The notes under the pieces: generated by a model | Told to the model about the DNA's origin: nothing | Database searches by the model: none | Seen by the model: only the letters and a program-made list of their open reading frames with translations | Assembly: GCA_946480295.1 (NCBI GenBank) | Contig: CAMLIT010000079.1 | Location: forward strand, 1 to 21,063 | Reading direction: 5' to 3' | Length of the DNA: 21,063 bases | Source: an uncultured Gemmatimonadota bacterium | GTDB lineage: Bacteria > Gemmatimonadota > Gemmatimonadetes > Gemmatimonadales > Gemmatimonadaceae | Part shown: positions 1 to 8,327 of the stretch, in pieces | How the letters are laid out: the number at the start of each line of letters is the position of its first letter | Numbering within the stretch: position 1 is the first letter of the stretch | Translations under genes and position numbers: made by a program

Positions 1-974
1 GGCGGCCGCCCCTGGCGTCCCGTCTCGGGGCGCGGCTCGCGGCCCTCGCGCGCCTCGCGGCCCTCGCGCGCCTCGCGGCCCTCGCGCGGCTGGCGTGGCT
101 CGCGCGACGTGCGGGGCTCGCGGCGCGGCTCGCGGTACTCGTCAGGCAGGAGCTCGCGATGCGATTCGCGGTACTCCCGGCGCTCGCGCACCGTGCGCGC
201 GACGTGGCCGGTGTGCGTGGCCGCGCCGAGGCTCCGCCGGTCGGTGAGCCCGAGGAGCACGCCGCGCGCGAGGCCGAATGCCACGTACAGCACGGCGATC
301 GGGAAGAAGTACTCGAGCTTCCCGAAGATCAGCATGGCGATGCCGAGGAGGACGACGCCGGTGCCGATCCAGCCGCGCACCGTGCGAAAGCCGACGGGCG
401 GCAGCACGGGGTACGGCACGTTGCTGATCATGAGGATGCTCAGCCCCGCCATGACGAAACGAAGCATCTGGTGCCACGGCAGGTTCGCGACGGCCGTCTC
501 GGTGTACAGCGCCGTCTGGCTGAACCAGTAGTAGGTGGCGAGGGTGATGCCGGCGGCCGGGCTGGGGAGACCCTGGAAGTACGTCTTCGCGGTGCCGGCC
601 TGCTCGATGTTGAAGCGGGCGAGGCGCAGCACGGCGCAGGCGACGAAGAAGAACGCCCAGAACCAGTCCCAGCCTTCGCGGTTCAGCACGGCGAAGTACA
701 TGATCATCGCCGGCGCGAGGCCGAAGGAGATCGCGTCGACGAGCGAGTCGAGCTCCTCGCCGAAGCGGCCGCCGGTGCTGGTGGCGCGCGCGACGCGGCC
801 GTCGAGGGCGTCGCACACGCCGCCGAGGACGACGTACCAGCCGGCCTGCTGGAACTGGTTGCGCGAGGCGGCGATGATGGCGAAGACGCCGAAGAAGAGG
901 TTCCCGAGCGTCAACCCGCTCGGGAACAGGACGACGGCTCGGCGCACGTCGCGGGTGCGCAGCGGGCGCTTCAT
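1..974 (-). CDS. pssA: CDP-diacylglycerol--serine O-phosphatidyltransferase, 3' end cut by window edge
   Basis: Makes phosphatidylserine from CDP-diacylglycerol and serine in the inner membrane. The CDP-alcohol phosphatidyltransferase signature is complete: D55xxDG..AR, eight residues, G, xxx, D76, xxx, D80 (DALDGRVAR ... GEELDSLVD). Several hydrophobic membrane segments follow up to about residue 250. The ATG at 974 overlaps the psd stop in an ATGA junction, which fixes the start. 324 codons are visible without a stop, so the gene continues past the left edge. PssA of this type is usually about 240-280 residues; here the frame carries on from about residue 258 into a highly charged Arg/Glu-rich tail that includes three near-perfect 18-bp repeats. 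Its direct partner psd lies immediately upstream, so the pair forms the phosphatidylethanolamine branch. Enzyme identity is firm; the tail has no recognised function. Confidence 0.95.
   Translation of the reverse strand, partial: MKRPLRTRDVRRAVVLFPSGLTLGNLFFGVFAIIAASRNQFQQAGWYVVLGGVCDALDGRVARATSTGGRFGEELDSLVDAISFGLAPAMIMYFAVLNREGWDWFWAFFFVACAVLRLARFNIEQAGTAKTYFQGLPSPAAGITLATYYWFSQTALYTETAVANLPWHQMLRFVMAGLSILMISNVPYPVLPPVGFRTVRGWIGTGVVLLGIAMLIFGKLEYFFPIAVLYVAFGLARGVLLGLTDRRSLGAATHTGHVARTVRERREYRESHRELLPDEYREPRREPRTSREPRQPREGREAREGREAREGREPRPETGRQGRP
36..89 (-). repeat. Three tandem 18-bp repeats inside the pssA 3' coding region
   Basis: The units lie at 36-53, 54-71 and 72-89. The first two are identical and the third differs at its last base. 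Because 18 is a multiple of three, each unit encodes the hexapeptide EGREAR (the last copy reads EGREPR), in frame with pssA at about residues 296-313. Looser RE-rich sequence surrounds the array on both sides. Such an array can change copy number by slippage without breaking the frame. Confidence 0.85.
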
Positions 975-1624
975 TGCTCGGGGAGCTCCGCGATGAGGGT
1001 GACGCCGGCGTAGGTCACGTCGCCCGCCTTGACGGCGACGCGGGCGGAGGCCGGGAGGAACACGTCGACGCGCGAGCCGAAGCGGATGAGGCCCATGCGC
1101 TGGCCCTGCTCCACGTGGTCGCCCTCCTTCGAATACGTCACGATCCGGCGGGCGATGAGCCCCGCGATCTGCCTGACGAGCACGCGGTTGGCGCCGTCCT
1201 CGATCCCGACGGAGGACTGCTCGTTCTCGATGCTCGACTCCGCGGCGGCCGCGTTGAGGAACTTGCCGGGGGCGTAGTGCACGTAGCGCACGACGCCGCT
1301 CACGGGATAGCGGTTCACGTGCACGTTGAAGACGTTCATGAAGATCGACACGCGGAGCGCGCGATCGCGGAGGAAGCTCGGCTCGTCCACCTCCGCCACC
1401 TGGACGACGCGGCCGTCCGCGGGGGCGATGACGAGCCGCTCGCCGCGTGCACCGATGCGCTCGGGATCGCGGAAGAAATACGCGACCCAGAGCGCGATGA
1501 GGGTGAGGACGAACGCGGCGAGCCAGAGCGGCCAGGAGCGGCGGCCGATGGCGACGACGAACGCGCCGGCGGCGATGAGCGCGGCAATGACAATGAAGAG
1601 CAGGCCTTCGCGGGCGAAGTTCAC
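971..1624 (-). CDS. psd: Phosphatidylserine decarboxylase proenzyme, short (PSD-A-like) form
   Basis: Decarboxylates phosphatidylserine to phosphatidylethanolamine, using a pyruvoyl group made by self-cleavage. 217 residues, the length of the short bacterial/archaeal form. Two hydrophobic N-terminal segments (about 8-26 and 33-50) should anchor it in the membrane. Then come FRDPER, the APADG motif (68-71), [12 protein letters not shown] (94-105), the SIENEQ region (131-136), and the processing site [11 protein letters not shown], where cleavage between G183 and S184 would turn the serine into the pyruvoyl cofactor. The start is GTG at 1624, overlapping the purC TGA by 4 nt; the end overlaps pssA by 4 nt. 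The next gene, pssA, supplies its substrate. Family assignment is secure. Confidence 0.96.
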   Translation of the reverse strand: MNFAREGLLFIVIAALIAAGAFVVAIGRRSWPLWLAAFVLTLIALWVAYFFRDPERIGARGERLVIAPADGRVVQVAEVDEPSFLRDRALRVSIFMNVFNVHVNRYPVSGVVRYVHYAPGKFLNAAAAESSIENEQSSVGIEDGANRVLVRQIAGLIARRIVTYSKEGDHVEQGQRMGLIRFGSRVDVFLPASARVAVKAGDVTYAGVTLIAELPEQ

Positions 1625-2550
1625 GTGAGCTCCGTGAGATTCAGCTCGGTCCCGGTGATGCGGCGATACGCGTCGAGATAGCGGGCGCTCGTGGCGGCGA
1701 CGACCTCCGCCGGCAGCGGGGGCGGCGGGGCCTCGCCGTTCCAGCGGCCGGCGCGGCGCTCCGCGTCGAGATAATCGCGCAGGGGTTGCTTGTCGAAGCT
1801 CGGCTGCGGACCGCCGGGCGCGTACCGGTCGGCCGGCCAGAAGCGCGAGCTGTCGGGCGTGAGCACCTCGTCGATCAGGGTGATGCGCCCGTCGCGATCG
1901 CGGCCGAACTCGAACTTCGTGTCGGCGATGATGATCCCCCGCTCGGCGGCGATGTCGCGACCGGTCCCGTACACCCAGCGGCTGAGGCGCTCGAGCTCGC
2001 GCGCGACGTCGGCGCCGAGCCGCTCGGCCATGCGTCCGGTCGTGATGTTCTCGTCATGCCCCGCTTCGGCCTTCGTCGCGGGGCTGAAGATCGGCGGGTC
2101 GAGGCGGTCGCTCTCGCGCAGCCCCGGCGGCAGGGGCTCGCCGGCCAGCGTGCCGCTCGCGCGGTACTCCTTCCACGCCGAGCCGGAGAGGTATCCGCGC
2201 ACCACGCACTCCACGGGGAAGACCTCCGTGCGGCGGCAGAGCATCGCGCGCCCGACGAGCGAGGCGCGGTGCGGCGCGAGCACGGGCACGGCGCCGATGA
2301 TGGCGTCGGCGTCCGCCGCGATGAGGTGATGGTGGATCCGATCGCCGAATCGGCCGAGCCACCACGCGGTCGTCTGCGTCAGCACGGCGCCCTTGTACGG
2401 CACCGGCTCGTTCATCACGACGTCGAACGCGCTGACGCGATCGGTGGCCACGATGAGCAGCCGGTCGTCGTCGACCGCGTATACCTCGCGGACCTTGCCG
2501 CGCCGGAGGTGCCGCAGGGGAAGGGGGGCGAGCGTCGCGAGCGCCGTCAT
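1621..2550 (-). CDS. purC: Phosphoribosylaminoimidazole-succinocarboxamide synthase (SAICAR synthetase)
   Basis: Joins CAIR and aspartate with ATP to give SAICAR in de novo purine synthesis; cytosolic. 309 residues. Visible motifs: RRGKVREVY near the N terminus (ATP-binding loop), [49 protein letters not shown] and [12 protein letters not shown]. The length and the GSAWKEY and KAE.GHDENI segments resemble the roughly 300-residue type found in yeast Ade1 and some bacteria, rather than the roughly 240-residue E. coli/Bacillus type. The ATG at 2550 overlaps the purB stop by 4 nt (ATGA). Its product is the substrate of PurB, encoded just upstream, so coupled translation makes sense. No other pur gene is in the window. 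Confidence 0.96.
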   Translation of the reverse strand: MTALATLAPLPLRHLRRGKVREVYAVDDDRLLIVATDRVSAFDVVMNEPVPYKGAVLTQTTAWWLGRFGDRIHHHLIAADADAIIGAVPVLAPHRASLVGRAMLCRRTEVFPVECVVRGYLSGSAWKEYRASGTLAGEPLPPGLRESDRLDPPIFSPATKAEAGHDENITTGRMAERLGADVARELERLSRWVYGTGRDIAAERGIIIADTKFEFGRDRDGRITLIDEVLTPDSSRFWPADRYAPGGPQPSFDKQPLRDYLDAERRAGRWNGEAPPPPLPAEVVAATSARYLDAYRRITGTELNLTELT

Positions 2551-3986
2551 ACGAGCACCTCCGTGGGAGCAGCGCCCGCGTCGCCGTCGCCGCGCGCGAG
2601 CAGCGGCTCGACGACCTCGTCGAGGAAGTCGGTCACCTGCTGCGGCGCGCGACCGATGAAGCGCGCCGGATCGAGCGCCGAGCGCAGGTCCTCGAGCGGG
2701 ACGCCGAACGCCGGGTCCGCGGCGAGGCGCTCCAGCAGGTCGTTGCGCGTCGCGCCGTCCTTGAGGGCGCGCGCCGCGGCGATGGCGGCCTGGCGGATGC
2801 GCTCGTGCGCCTCCTGGCGGTCGCCGCCGGCGCGCACGGCGCGCACGATCAGCTCCTCGGTCGCCATGAAGGGGAGCTCCTCCTCGAGCCGGCGGCGGAT
2901 GCGCGCCGGGTGGACCTCGAGGCCGCAGACGACGTTCTCCATCAGCACGAGGATCGCGTCCGTGGCGAGGAACGACTCGGGGATCGCGAGCCGGCGATTG
3001 GCGCTGTCGTCTAGGGTGCGCTCGAAGAACTGCACCGCGTGCGTCTCGTTCGCGTTCGGCTCGAGGTTCATGACGAAGCGCGCGAGCGACCCGATGCGCT
3101 CGGCGCGCATCGGGTTCCGCTTGTAGGCCATCGCCGAGGAGCCGATCTGCTCCTGCTCGAACGGCTCCTCGATCTCGCCCCACGACTGGAGCATGCGGAG
3201 GTCGACGCTGAACTTCGACGCGCTCGACGCGATGCCGGCGACGACGGCGAGGACCTGCGCGTCGAGCTTGCGCGTGTAGGTCTGGCCGGAGACGGGGATC
3301 GAGTAGTCGAAGCCGATCGCCGCGCAGACGAGGCGGTCGAGCTGGCGGACCTTCGCGTGGTCGCCGCCGAAGAGCTCGAGGAAGCTGGCCTGGGTGCCGG
3401 TCGTCCCCTTCACGCCGCGGCAGGGGAGCACGGCGATGCGGTGGTCGAGCTCCTCGAGATCGAGGACGAGGTCCTGCATCCAGAGCGTCGCGCGCTTGCC
3501 GACCGTCGTCGGCTGGGCGGGCTGCAGGTGCGTGGAGCCGAGCGTCGGCTCGTCGCGCCAGTCGCGGGCGAAGCTGGCGAGGGCGCGCAGGACGCGCCGG
3601 ATCTTGCCGCGCAGCAGGTCCATGCCGCGGCGCATCAGGATCAGGTCCGCGTTGTCCGTGACGAACGCGCTCGTCGCGCCGAGGTGGATGAACGGGCGCG
3701 CCGCGGGGGCGACGTCGCCGAAGGCGTGGACGTGCGCCATGACGTCGTGCCGGAAGCGCCGCTCGTACGCCGCCACGGCCGCGAAGTCGATGTCGTCGAG
3801 GTGCTCGCGCATCTGCACGATGGCCTCGTCGGGGATCGCCACGCCGAGCTGCTTCTCCGCCTCGGCGAGGGCGAGCCAGAGCCGCCGCCACAGGCCGTGG
3901 CGCATGCGTGGCGACCACAGCTCCAGCATGGCGCGCGACGCATAGCGCTCGGCGAGGGGAGAGGAGTACGTCTCGGGGCTGGTCAT
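2547..3986 (-). CDS. purB: Adenylosuccinate lyase, eukaryotic-like subtype
   Basis: Fumarate-lyase superfamily enzyme acting twice in purine synthesis: SAICAR to AICAR, and adenylosuccinate to AMP. 479 residues. Catalytic His is probably H153 in [11 protein letters not shown]; the mobile signature loop is [16 protein letters not shown] (281-296) with the catalytic serine at 283/284. Segments such as [27 protein letters not shown] and the [15 protein letters not shown] region read like the animal/fungal ADSL subtype rather than the short Bacillus/Thermotoga type (about 430 residues). The ATG at 3986 overlaps the protease TGA by 4 nt; the frame is open further upstream, but that stretch is out-of-frame protease sequence. 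About 20 C-terminal residues (after VEPLLARG) are probably not conserved. It works directly after PurC, encoded next. Confidence 0.96.
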   Translation of the reverse strand: MTSPETYSSPLAERYASRAMLELWSPRMRHGLWRRLWLALAEAEKQLGVAIPDEAIVQMREHLDDIDFAAVAAYERRFRHDVMAHVHAFGDVAPAARPFIHLGATSAFVTDNADLILMRRGMDLLRGKIRRVLRALASFARDWRDEPTLGSTHLQPAQPTTVGKRATLWMQDLVLDLEELDHRIAVLPCRGVKGTTGTQASFLELFGGDHAKVRQLDRLVCAAIGFDYSIPVSGQTYTRKLDAQVLAVVAGIASSASKFSVDLRMLQSWGEIEEPFEQEQIGSSAMAYKRNPMRAERIGSLARFVMNLEPNANETHAVQFFERTLDDSANRRLAIPESFLATDAILVLMENVVCGLEVHPARIRRRLEEELPFMATEELIVRAVRAGGDRQEAHERIRQAAIAAARALKDGATRNDLLERLAADPAFGVPLEDLRSALDPARFIGRAPQQVTDFLDEVVEPLLARGDGDAGAAPTEVLV

Positions 3987-5401
3987 CGGACCGTGAAGGG
4001 GTCGGTTTGATAGAGCTGGCCGTCGCGCTCGAAGACGATGCGCATGTACGCGCGGCCGCCGAAGTAGTCGAACAGCCGCGCGACGTCCTGCGCCGTGCTG
4101 ACGCGGCGGTTGTTCACGCCGATGATGACGTCGCCGGCCTGGAGCCCCAGCTCGTTCGCCGCCTGCTGGCTGATCTTCGTGATGAGCGCACCGGAGGGGC
4201 TGCGGATGTTGCGCGACGCGCGGATCGCCGGCGTGACCGTCGTCAGCTCGAAGTCGCGCAGCACCTGGACCTTGGGCGCGGTGGCCTCGGGCAGGTCGAC
4301 GACCGGCACGTCGGTCTCGAACTGGCGGCCGCCGCGCTGCACGCGCAGGTGCACGCGGTCGCCGACGTGCGTGCCGAGGAGCACCGCCTCCCAGTCGTAC
4401 TCGTTGTGGATGACGCGCGTGCCCGCCTGCAGGATGATGTCGCCGGACTGGAGCCCGGCCTTCTGCGCGGGCGAGCCCGGGGCGACGTTCGCGATGACGG
4501 CGCCGGAGGCGATCACGTCGCGCGGGTTGGCCGTGTTGATGTGGCGCAGGGAGATGCCGATCCACGGCCGCCGCACCGACCCGTGGTTGAGCAGGTCGTC
4601 CACGACGCGCATCGCGCGGTTGATCGGGATGGCGAAGCCGAGCCCGACGGAGCCGCCGCTCGGCGAATAGATCGAGCTGTTGACGCCGATGACCTCCCCG
4701 TCCGCGTCGACGAGCGGGCCCCCCGAGTTCCCCGGATTGATCGACGCGTCGGTCTGGATCATGTCGAAGTACGCCGCCTGGCCCTCGCCGGGCCCGACGA
4801 GGTTGCGCCCGACCGCGCTGATGACGCCGACGGTGACGCTGGGCTCCGGGTTGCCGAGGAGGAAGCCGTAGGGGTTGCCGATGGCGATGGCCCACTCGCC
4901 GACGAGCAGGTTGTCCGAGTTGCCGAGCTTCACGACGGGGAGGTTCGTCGCCGAGATCTTGATGACGGCGAGGTCGTTGGTCTCGTCCTGCGCGAGCACC
5001 TTCGCGGGGTACACCTTGCCGTCGCGCATCATGACCGAGACGCGGTTCGCGCCGGCGACGACGTGGGCATTGGTGACGATGATGCCGTCGGAGCGGGTGA
5101 CGAAGCCGGTGCCGAGGCCCGGGGAGACGCGCGTCTGCGGCTGGCCGCCGCCGAAGAAGAGAGAGAATGGGTCCACCGGCGCCTGCTCGATCTGCTCCGT
5201 CTGGACCGTGACCACCGAGGGGGCGACGGCGGCGACCGCCTGGGTGATGGCGGTGCGGCGGGTGGCGCTCACCTGGGCGGAGGTGTTGGGCTGGAGGGCC
5301 CGCGTGGTCTGCGCGGCCTCCGACTCGCGCGGCGCGCCGCAGGCCACGGTGGTCATGGCGAGAGTGACGGCGAACACCCGGCGAATCAGCGAAGAGACCA
5401 T
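3983..5401 (-). CDS. Deg/HtrA-family serine protease with two PDZ domains, probable lipoprotein
   Basis: Envelope protease or chaperone of the trypsin-like S1C family, expected outside the cytoplasmic membrane. 472 residues. A hydrophobic N-terminal segment ends in TTVAC, which fits a lipobox with C21 as the lipidated residue, though T at -3 is not the commonest choice. Catalytic triad: H113 (TNAHVVAG), D143 (TNDLAVIKI), S226 (NPGNSGGPL). PDZ1 spans about 280-370 (IGISLRHI, then [14 protein letters not shown]) and PDZ2 about 395-465 ([15 protein letters not shown]). The glycine-rich, Phe-rich stretch (about 75-90) is the usual loop before the protease core. The ATG at 5401 lies 16 nt inside the upstream gene. 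The frame continues upstream, but the signal peptide begins at this Met. It sits among metabolic genes with no obvious partner. Confidence 0.93.
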   Translation of the reverse strand: MVSSLIRRVFAVTLAMTTVACGAPRESEAAQTTRALQPNTSAQVSATRRTAITQAVAAVAPSVVTVQTEQIEQAPVDPFSLFFGGGQPQTRVSPGLGTGFVTRSDGIIVTNAHVVAGANRVSVMMRDGKVYPAKVLAQDETNDLAVIKISATNLPVVKLGNSDNLLVGEWAIAIGNPYGFLLGNPEPSVTVGVISAVGRNLVGPGEGQAAYFDMIQTDASINPGNSGGPLVDADGEVIGVNSSIYSPSGGSVGLGFAIPINRAMRVVDDLLNHGSVRRPWIGISLRHINTANPRDVIASGAVIANVAPGSPAQKAGLQSGDIILQAGTRVIHNEYDWEAVLLGTHVGDRVHLRVQRGGRQFETDVPVVDLPEATAPKVQVLRDFELTTVTPAIRASRNIRSPSGALITKISQQAANELGLQAGDVIIGVNNRRVSTAQDVARLFDYFGGRAYMRIVFERDGQLYQTDPFTVR

Positions 5402-6045
5402 GTACCGTGCTGGCGAGAGAGCTCGTTGATGAACCGATCCATGCCTCGGTCGGTGAGGGGGTGGACGAGAAGACTCCGGAGCACGTCCGGCGCCATCGCC
5501 ACCGCATCGGCGCCGGAGAGCGCGCATTGGGTGAACTGCGCGGCGGTGGCCGGCCGGAAGGCGATGAGGTCACATTCCGTGGCGGAGGCGTCGAAGACGG
5601 CGCGGAGCTCGCGGACGACCTCGGTGCCGTCGCGCCCGGTATCGTCGAGATCGTCCACGAGGGTGATGACGCTGCCCGCGCCCGCCTTGGCGGCGAGGAG
5701 CGCCTGCGCGGCGTTGAACACCAGGGTGGCCGCGACGCGCACGCCGTCCGCCGTCAGGCGCCGGATGGCGGCGACGGACTCCTCGACGAAGGGGATCTGG
5801 ACGACGATGTGATCGGCGATGCGCGCGAGCTCCCGGCCGTCGCGGTAGATCCCCTCCGTGTCGAGGGCATGGACGGTGGCGAACACGGGCCCGGTGACCA
5901 GACGCGCCATGTCGACGAGGAGATCGCGCTCGTCGGCCGCGGTGGCGGCGACGAGGGCGGGGGTGGTGACCACGCCGTCGAGCAGGCCGCTACGCGCCGC
6001 CCAGGCGATCTCGTCGATGTCGGCCGACGCGAGGTAGAGCCTCAT
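5386..6045 (-). CDS. Transaldolase / fructose-6-phosphate aldolase family protein lacking the catalytic lysine
   Basis: 219 residues, the length of the short FSA/TalC class, and family-like along its whole length: SADIDEI, LLDGVVTTP, DTEGIYRDGRELARIAD, TLVFNAAQALLAAKAG, DDTGRDG, ALSGAD, HPLTDRG. In active enzymes the Schiff-base lysine lies in V-K-[IV]-P; here the sequence is VVQIP with Gln at 83 (codon CAG at 5797-5799). Matching to E. coli FsaA from memory, D6 is Ala6, N28 is Thr28, R134 is Asp132 and S166 is Phe163; only the T109 equivalent (T107) remains. The frame is intact and is translationally coupled to truA (ATGA at 6042-6045), so it is not a decaying pseudogene. It probably keeps the TIM-barrel fold without aldolase or transaldolase activity. 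The real function is unknown; automatic pipelines will probably call it transaldolase. Confidence 0.85.
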   Translation of the reverse strand: MRLYLASADIDEIAWAARSGLLDGVVTTPALVAATAADERDLLVDMARLVTGPVFATVHALDTEGIYRDGRELARIADHIVVQIPFVEESVAAIRRLTADGVRVAATLVFNAAQALLAAKAGAGSVITLVDDLDDTGRDGTEVVRELRAVFDASATECDLIAFRPATAAQFTQCALSGADAVAMAPDVLRSLLVHPLTDRGMDRFINELSRQHGTWSLR

Positions 6046-6818
6046 CGCGGGGCGAGGTAGAGGTCGCGCGGGTAGTGGACGCGCTCGAGGAAGAGCGCGT
6101 GCGCCGCCACGGGCGGGGAGACGTCCCGGTTGCTCGCCGCCTCGAGGAGCATCGGCATGTCGGTCGCGCGGCGCCGGCCCGCGCCGATGTCGAGCATCGT
6201 GCCGACGAGGAAGCGCACCATGTGATGGAGGAAGCGGTTCGCCTCGATCTCGAACAACAGCCCACCGTCCCGGTCGCGCCAGCGGGCCTCGAACACCTCG
6301 CAGCGGTGCTCGTCGCGCGCGGGCGCGGTGCCCTGGACGGCGAAGGCGCGGAAGCAGTGGTTGCCCTCGACGGCGGAGGCGGCGGCATCGAGCGCGTCCC
6401 GATCGAGCGGCGCGGTGAAGGGAAGCTCCCATCGTCGCCGGAAGGGGGAGTGCACCCCGTCGTTGGTGCCGACGAGATAGCTGTATCGCCGCGCGACGGC
6501 GCTGTACCGGGCGTGGAACTCGGGGACCATCTCGGCCGCCGATTCCACCCACACGTCATCGGGAAGAACGGCGTTCAGGGCGCGGCGGAGCCGCGGCGCA
6601 TCCCACTTGTCGGGGACCCGCACCCCGACGGCCTGCCCTCGCGCATGCACGCCCGCGTCGGTGCGGCCCGATCCGGTGGCCGCGATCGCGGTGCCGCACA
6701 ATCGCTCGAGTGCCTGTTCCACGACCCCCTGTACGGTGCGCTGGTCGGGCTGCCGCTGCCATCCGCTGAATCCGGCTCCGTCATAGTGCAACACAAGCTG
6801 CACGGTGCGCTCGGCCAT
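6042..6818 (-). CDS. truA: tRNA pseudouridine(38-40) synthase
   Basis: Converts uridines 38-40 of the tRNA anticodon arm to pseudouridine. 258 residues, normal length. The catalytic motif GSGRTDAGVHARGQ carries the nucleophile D54. Other family marks are LHYDGAGFSGWQRQ near the N terminus, FHARYSAVARRYSYL (about 113-127), NHCFRAFAV and RFLHHMVRFLVGTMLDIGAG. The start is ATG at 6818. No Shine-Dalgarno-like sequence precedes it, and a possible promoter sits so close that the mRNA may be leaderless. It is the first gene of the seven-gene leftward run and overlaps the transaldolase-like gene by 4 nt. Confidence 0.96.
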   Translation of the reverse strand: MAERTVQLVLHYDGAGFSGWQRQPDQRTVQGVVEQALERLCGTAIAATGSGRTDAGVHARGQAVGVRVPDKWDAPRLRRALNAVLPDDVWVESAAEMVPEFHARYSAVARRYSYLVGTNDGVHSPFRRRWELPFTAPLDRDALDAAASAVEGNHCFRAFAVQGTAPARDEHRCEVFEARWRDRDGGLLFEIEANRFLHHMVRFLVGTMLDIGAGRRRATDMPMLLEAASNRDVSPPVAAHALFLERVHYPRDLYLAPR

Positions 6819-6825
6819 TGCGGGA

Positions 6826-6854
6826 AACCTACCGAGCGCCGGAGGAGAACGCAA
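6826..6854 (-). promoter_or_regulatory. Possible weak sigma70-type promoter for the truA operon
   Basis: Reading leftward, TTGCGT (6849-6854) is followed by a 17-bp spacer and TAGGTT (6826-6831). Each hexamer matches about three of six consensus positions, so this is weak. If it is real, transcription would start within a base or two of the truA ATG at 6818, giving a leaderless transcript. The lack of a GGAGG-like site before the ATG fits that idea. Confidence 0.3.
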
Positions 6855-6865
6855 CGCGCGCGGCA

Positions 6866-6895
6866 TGCGCACGGCGCGCGCGCGCACCGTGCGCA
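6866..6895. repeat. 9-bp perfect inverted repeat in the truA / GAF-gene divergent region
   Basis: TGCGCACGG at 6866-6874 is matched by its exact complement CCGTGCGCA at 6887-6895 across a 12-bp alternating CG spacer. It lies between the two divergent starts. It could be an operator or a hairpin, or chance in GC-rich DNA. The rest of the 198-bp gap (6819-7016) holds only the two promoter candidates. Confidence 0.45.
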
Positions 6896-6946
6896 CACGC
6901 CGCACGGAGGCGATGCGCGGATGCGGTGCATGGACGTGCGACACGA

Positions 6947-6976
6947 TTGACAGCGCTCGACGCACGGCCGCACATT
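6947..6976 (+). promoter_or_regulatory. Possible sigma70-type promoter for the GAF gene and trpD
   Basis: A perfect -35 hexamer TTGACA (6947-6952) stands out in very GC-rich sequence. An 18-bp spacer leads to CACATT (6971-6976), a poor -10 with three of six matches. Transcription would begin near 6983, about 34 nt before the ATG at 7017. No clear ribosome binding site lies in between. Confidence 0.4.
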
Positions 6977-7016
6977 TCGCCGGCCGCGCGCCCCGTGCGG
7001 TCCCCACCTCTCGTCG

Positions 7017-8327
7017 ATGCCGCCGCGCACTCTCGCCTCGCTCGCGCACGCCCTGACCGTCGCTCCCGCCCTCGACGAGGCGCTGCGCGCGCTCGCCGAG
7101 GCGCTGGCCGACATCGACCGCTTCGCGAAGCTCGCGCTCGTGCGCTACGACTCGCGCCGCGGGCTGCTGCGCGATCGCCTCGGCGTGACCGACGACGGCA
7201 TCGCCTGCATCACGCTCGACACGGCCTTCGACCACCTGCCCACGCGCGAGCGCGTCGCCATCGCCGCCGCGGGCCAGTTCGTCGACTTCGGCGACAGCTC
7301 CGACGAGTTCGCGCGCCTCTTCCAGCTCGCGCCCTTCCCGGAGTCGGGGTGGCTGGCGCTGCGCGGCATCCGCTTCGAGGGACAGCTCACCGCGATCCTC
7401 GCCGTACACGAGGCGCGCAAGATCTTCGGGGCGCGAACCTCGGAGCGCTTCGCGCCGTCCGCGGCCCTCTTCGACCTCGCCTTCGCCCGCTTCCTCGAGC
7501 GCGAGGCGCGCGAGGAGGCGGTGCGCACGCTCGAAGACGTCACGCAGCGCGTGCACGGCGAGTACGAGCGGAAGCTCGCCGCACTCGAGGAACGGCTCCT
7601 GCGCGCGAGCGGCGAGTTCTCCGCCGTCGGCGGCGAGCCGGGGCGCGTCGTCACGCTGGAGCGCGAGCTGGCGAACGCGCTCGAGGAGGCGCGACGCAAC
7701 CTGCGCCGCGCCCAGGCGGTCGAGGCGACGGTCAGCTCGGCGGTCGAGCAGCTCGAGATGGCGCACATCGAGCTGCACCGGCGCAGCGAGGCGCTGCGCC
7801 AGAAGACACGCACGATGTACCTGATGGACCGCGTCCTGACGATCGACGCCTCGACCGACGATCCGCGGCAGCTCGTCGACGGCCTGCTCTCGCTCGTCGG
7901 CGACGACATGCAGGCGCAGCGCTGCTCGCTCCTCCTGCGCACGCCGGACGGCTCGGCGCTCTACCTCGCCGCGGCGCGCGGCATCGCGCCGGGCGTGCCC
8001 GAGGGGACGCGCGTGCCCTTCGGCCAGGGGGTGGCCGGACGCGTCGCCGCCTCGCGGCAGCCGCTGCTCGTGCGCGACGTGACGGAGGCGAAGAGCCATC
8101 CGCTGCTGCACGACCAGTACTTCACCACCGGCTCCTTCATCAGCTTTCCGCTCGTCTACCACGAGGAGCTGGTGGGCGTCGTGAATCTCACCAACCGCAC
8201 GCAGCGCGGCGTGTTCGTCGAGGAGGACATGGAGCGGGTCCGCCTGCTCGCCCTCGTCATCGCCCTCGTGGCGACGCGCGCGCACCTGCCCGAACGGCTC
8301 GTCGAGACGCTCAGTGTCCCCACATAG
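7017..8327 (+). CDS. Double-GAF coiled-coil signalling protein (no output domain)
   Basis: 436 residues, soluble. The N-terminal region (about 15-160) looks like a degenerate GAF domain: helices, then LALVRYDSRRG, GWLALRGIRFEGQLTAILAVHE and a final helix. Residues about 160-268 are Glu/Arg-rich and predicted coiled coil. The C-terminal region (about 283-420) is a typical GAF domain: CSLLLRTPDG, VPFGQGVAGRVAASRQPLLVRDV, FISFPLVYHEELVGVVNLTN. No kinase, cyclase, EAL, HD or DNA-binding domain follows, so it probably relays ligand or redox state to a partner. The 14-nt overlap of its 3' end with the trpD start links its translation to that of trpD. ATG 7017 is the first plausible start, but no ribosome binding site supports it. 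The ligand cannot be predicted. Confidence 0.85.
   Translation: MPPRTLASLAHALTVAPALDEALRALAEALADIDRFAKLALVRYDSRRGLLRDRLGVTDDGIACITLDTAFDHLPTRERVAIAAAGQFVDFGDSSDEFARLFQLAPFPESGWLALRGIRFEGQLTAILAVHEARKIFGARTSERFAPSAALFDLAFARFLEREAREEAVRTLEDVTQRVHGEYERKLAALEERLLRASGEFSAVGGEPGRVVTLERELANALEEARRNLRRAQAVEATVSSAVEQLEMAHIELHRRSEALRQKTRTMYLMDRVLTIDASTDDPRQLVDGLLSLVGDDMQAQRCSLLLRTPDGSALYLAAARGIAPGVPEGTRVPFGQGVAGRVAASRQPLLVRDVTEAKSHPLLHDQYFTTGSFISFPLVYHEELVGVVNLTNRTQRGVFVEEDMERVRLLALVIALVATRAHLPERLVETLSVPT

Noticed and set aside
3987..5573. Upstream extension of the purB frame giving a 1008-residue protein
   Set aside because: The extension is the protease gene read out of frame; PurB homology begins just after the ATG at 3986, which forms an ATGA junction.
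5797..5799. The Gln codon in place of the transaldolase lysine as a single sequencing error
   Set aside because: CAG to AAG is one base, but at least four other active-site positions are also replaced, so one error cannot explain the pattern.
3908..5812. A 634-codon open frame on the plus strand opposite the protease and transaldolase-like genes
   Set aside because: Its translation is Arg/Asp/Val-rich low-complexity sequence, typical of antisense frames in GC-rich DNA, and the opposite strand has a complete catalytic triad and conserved families.
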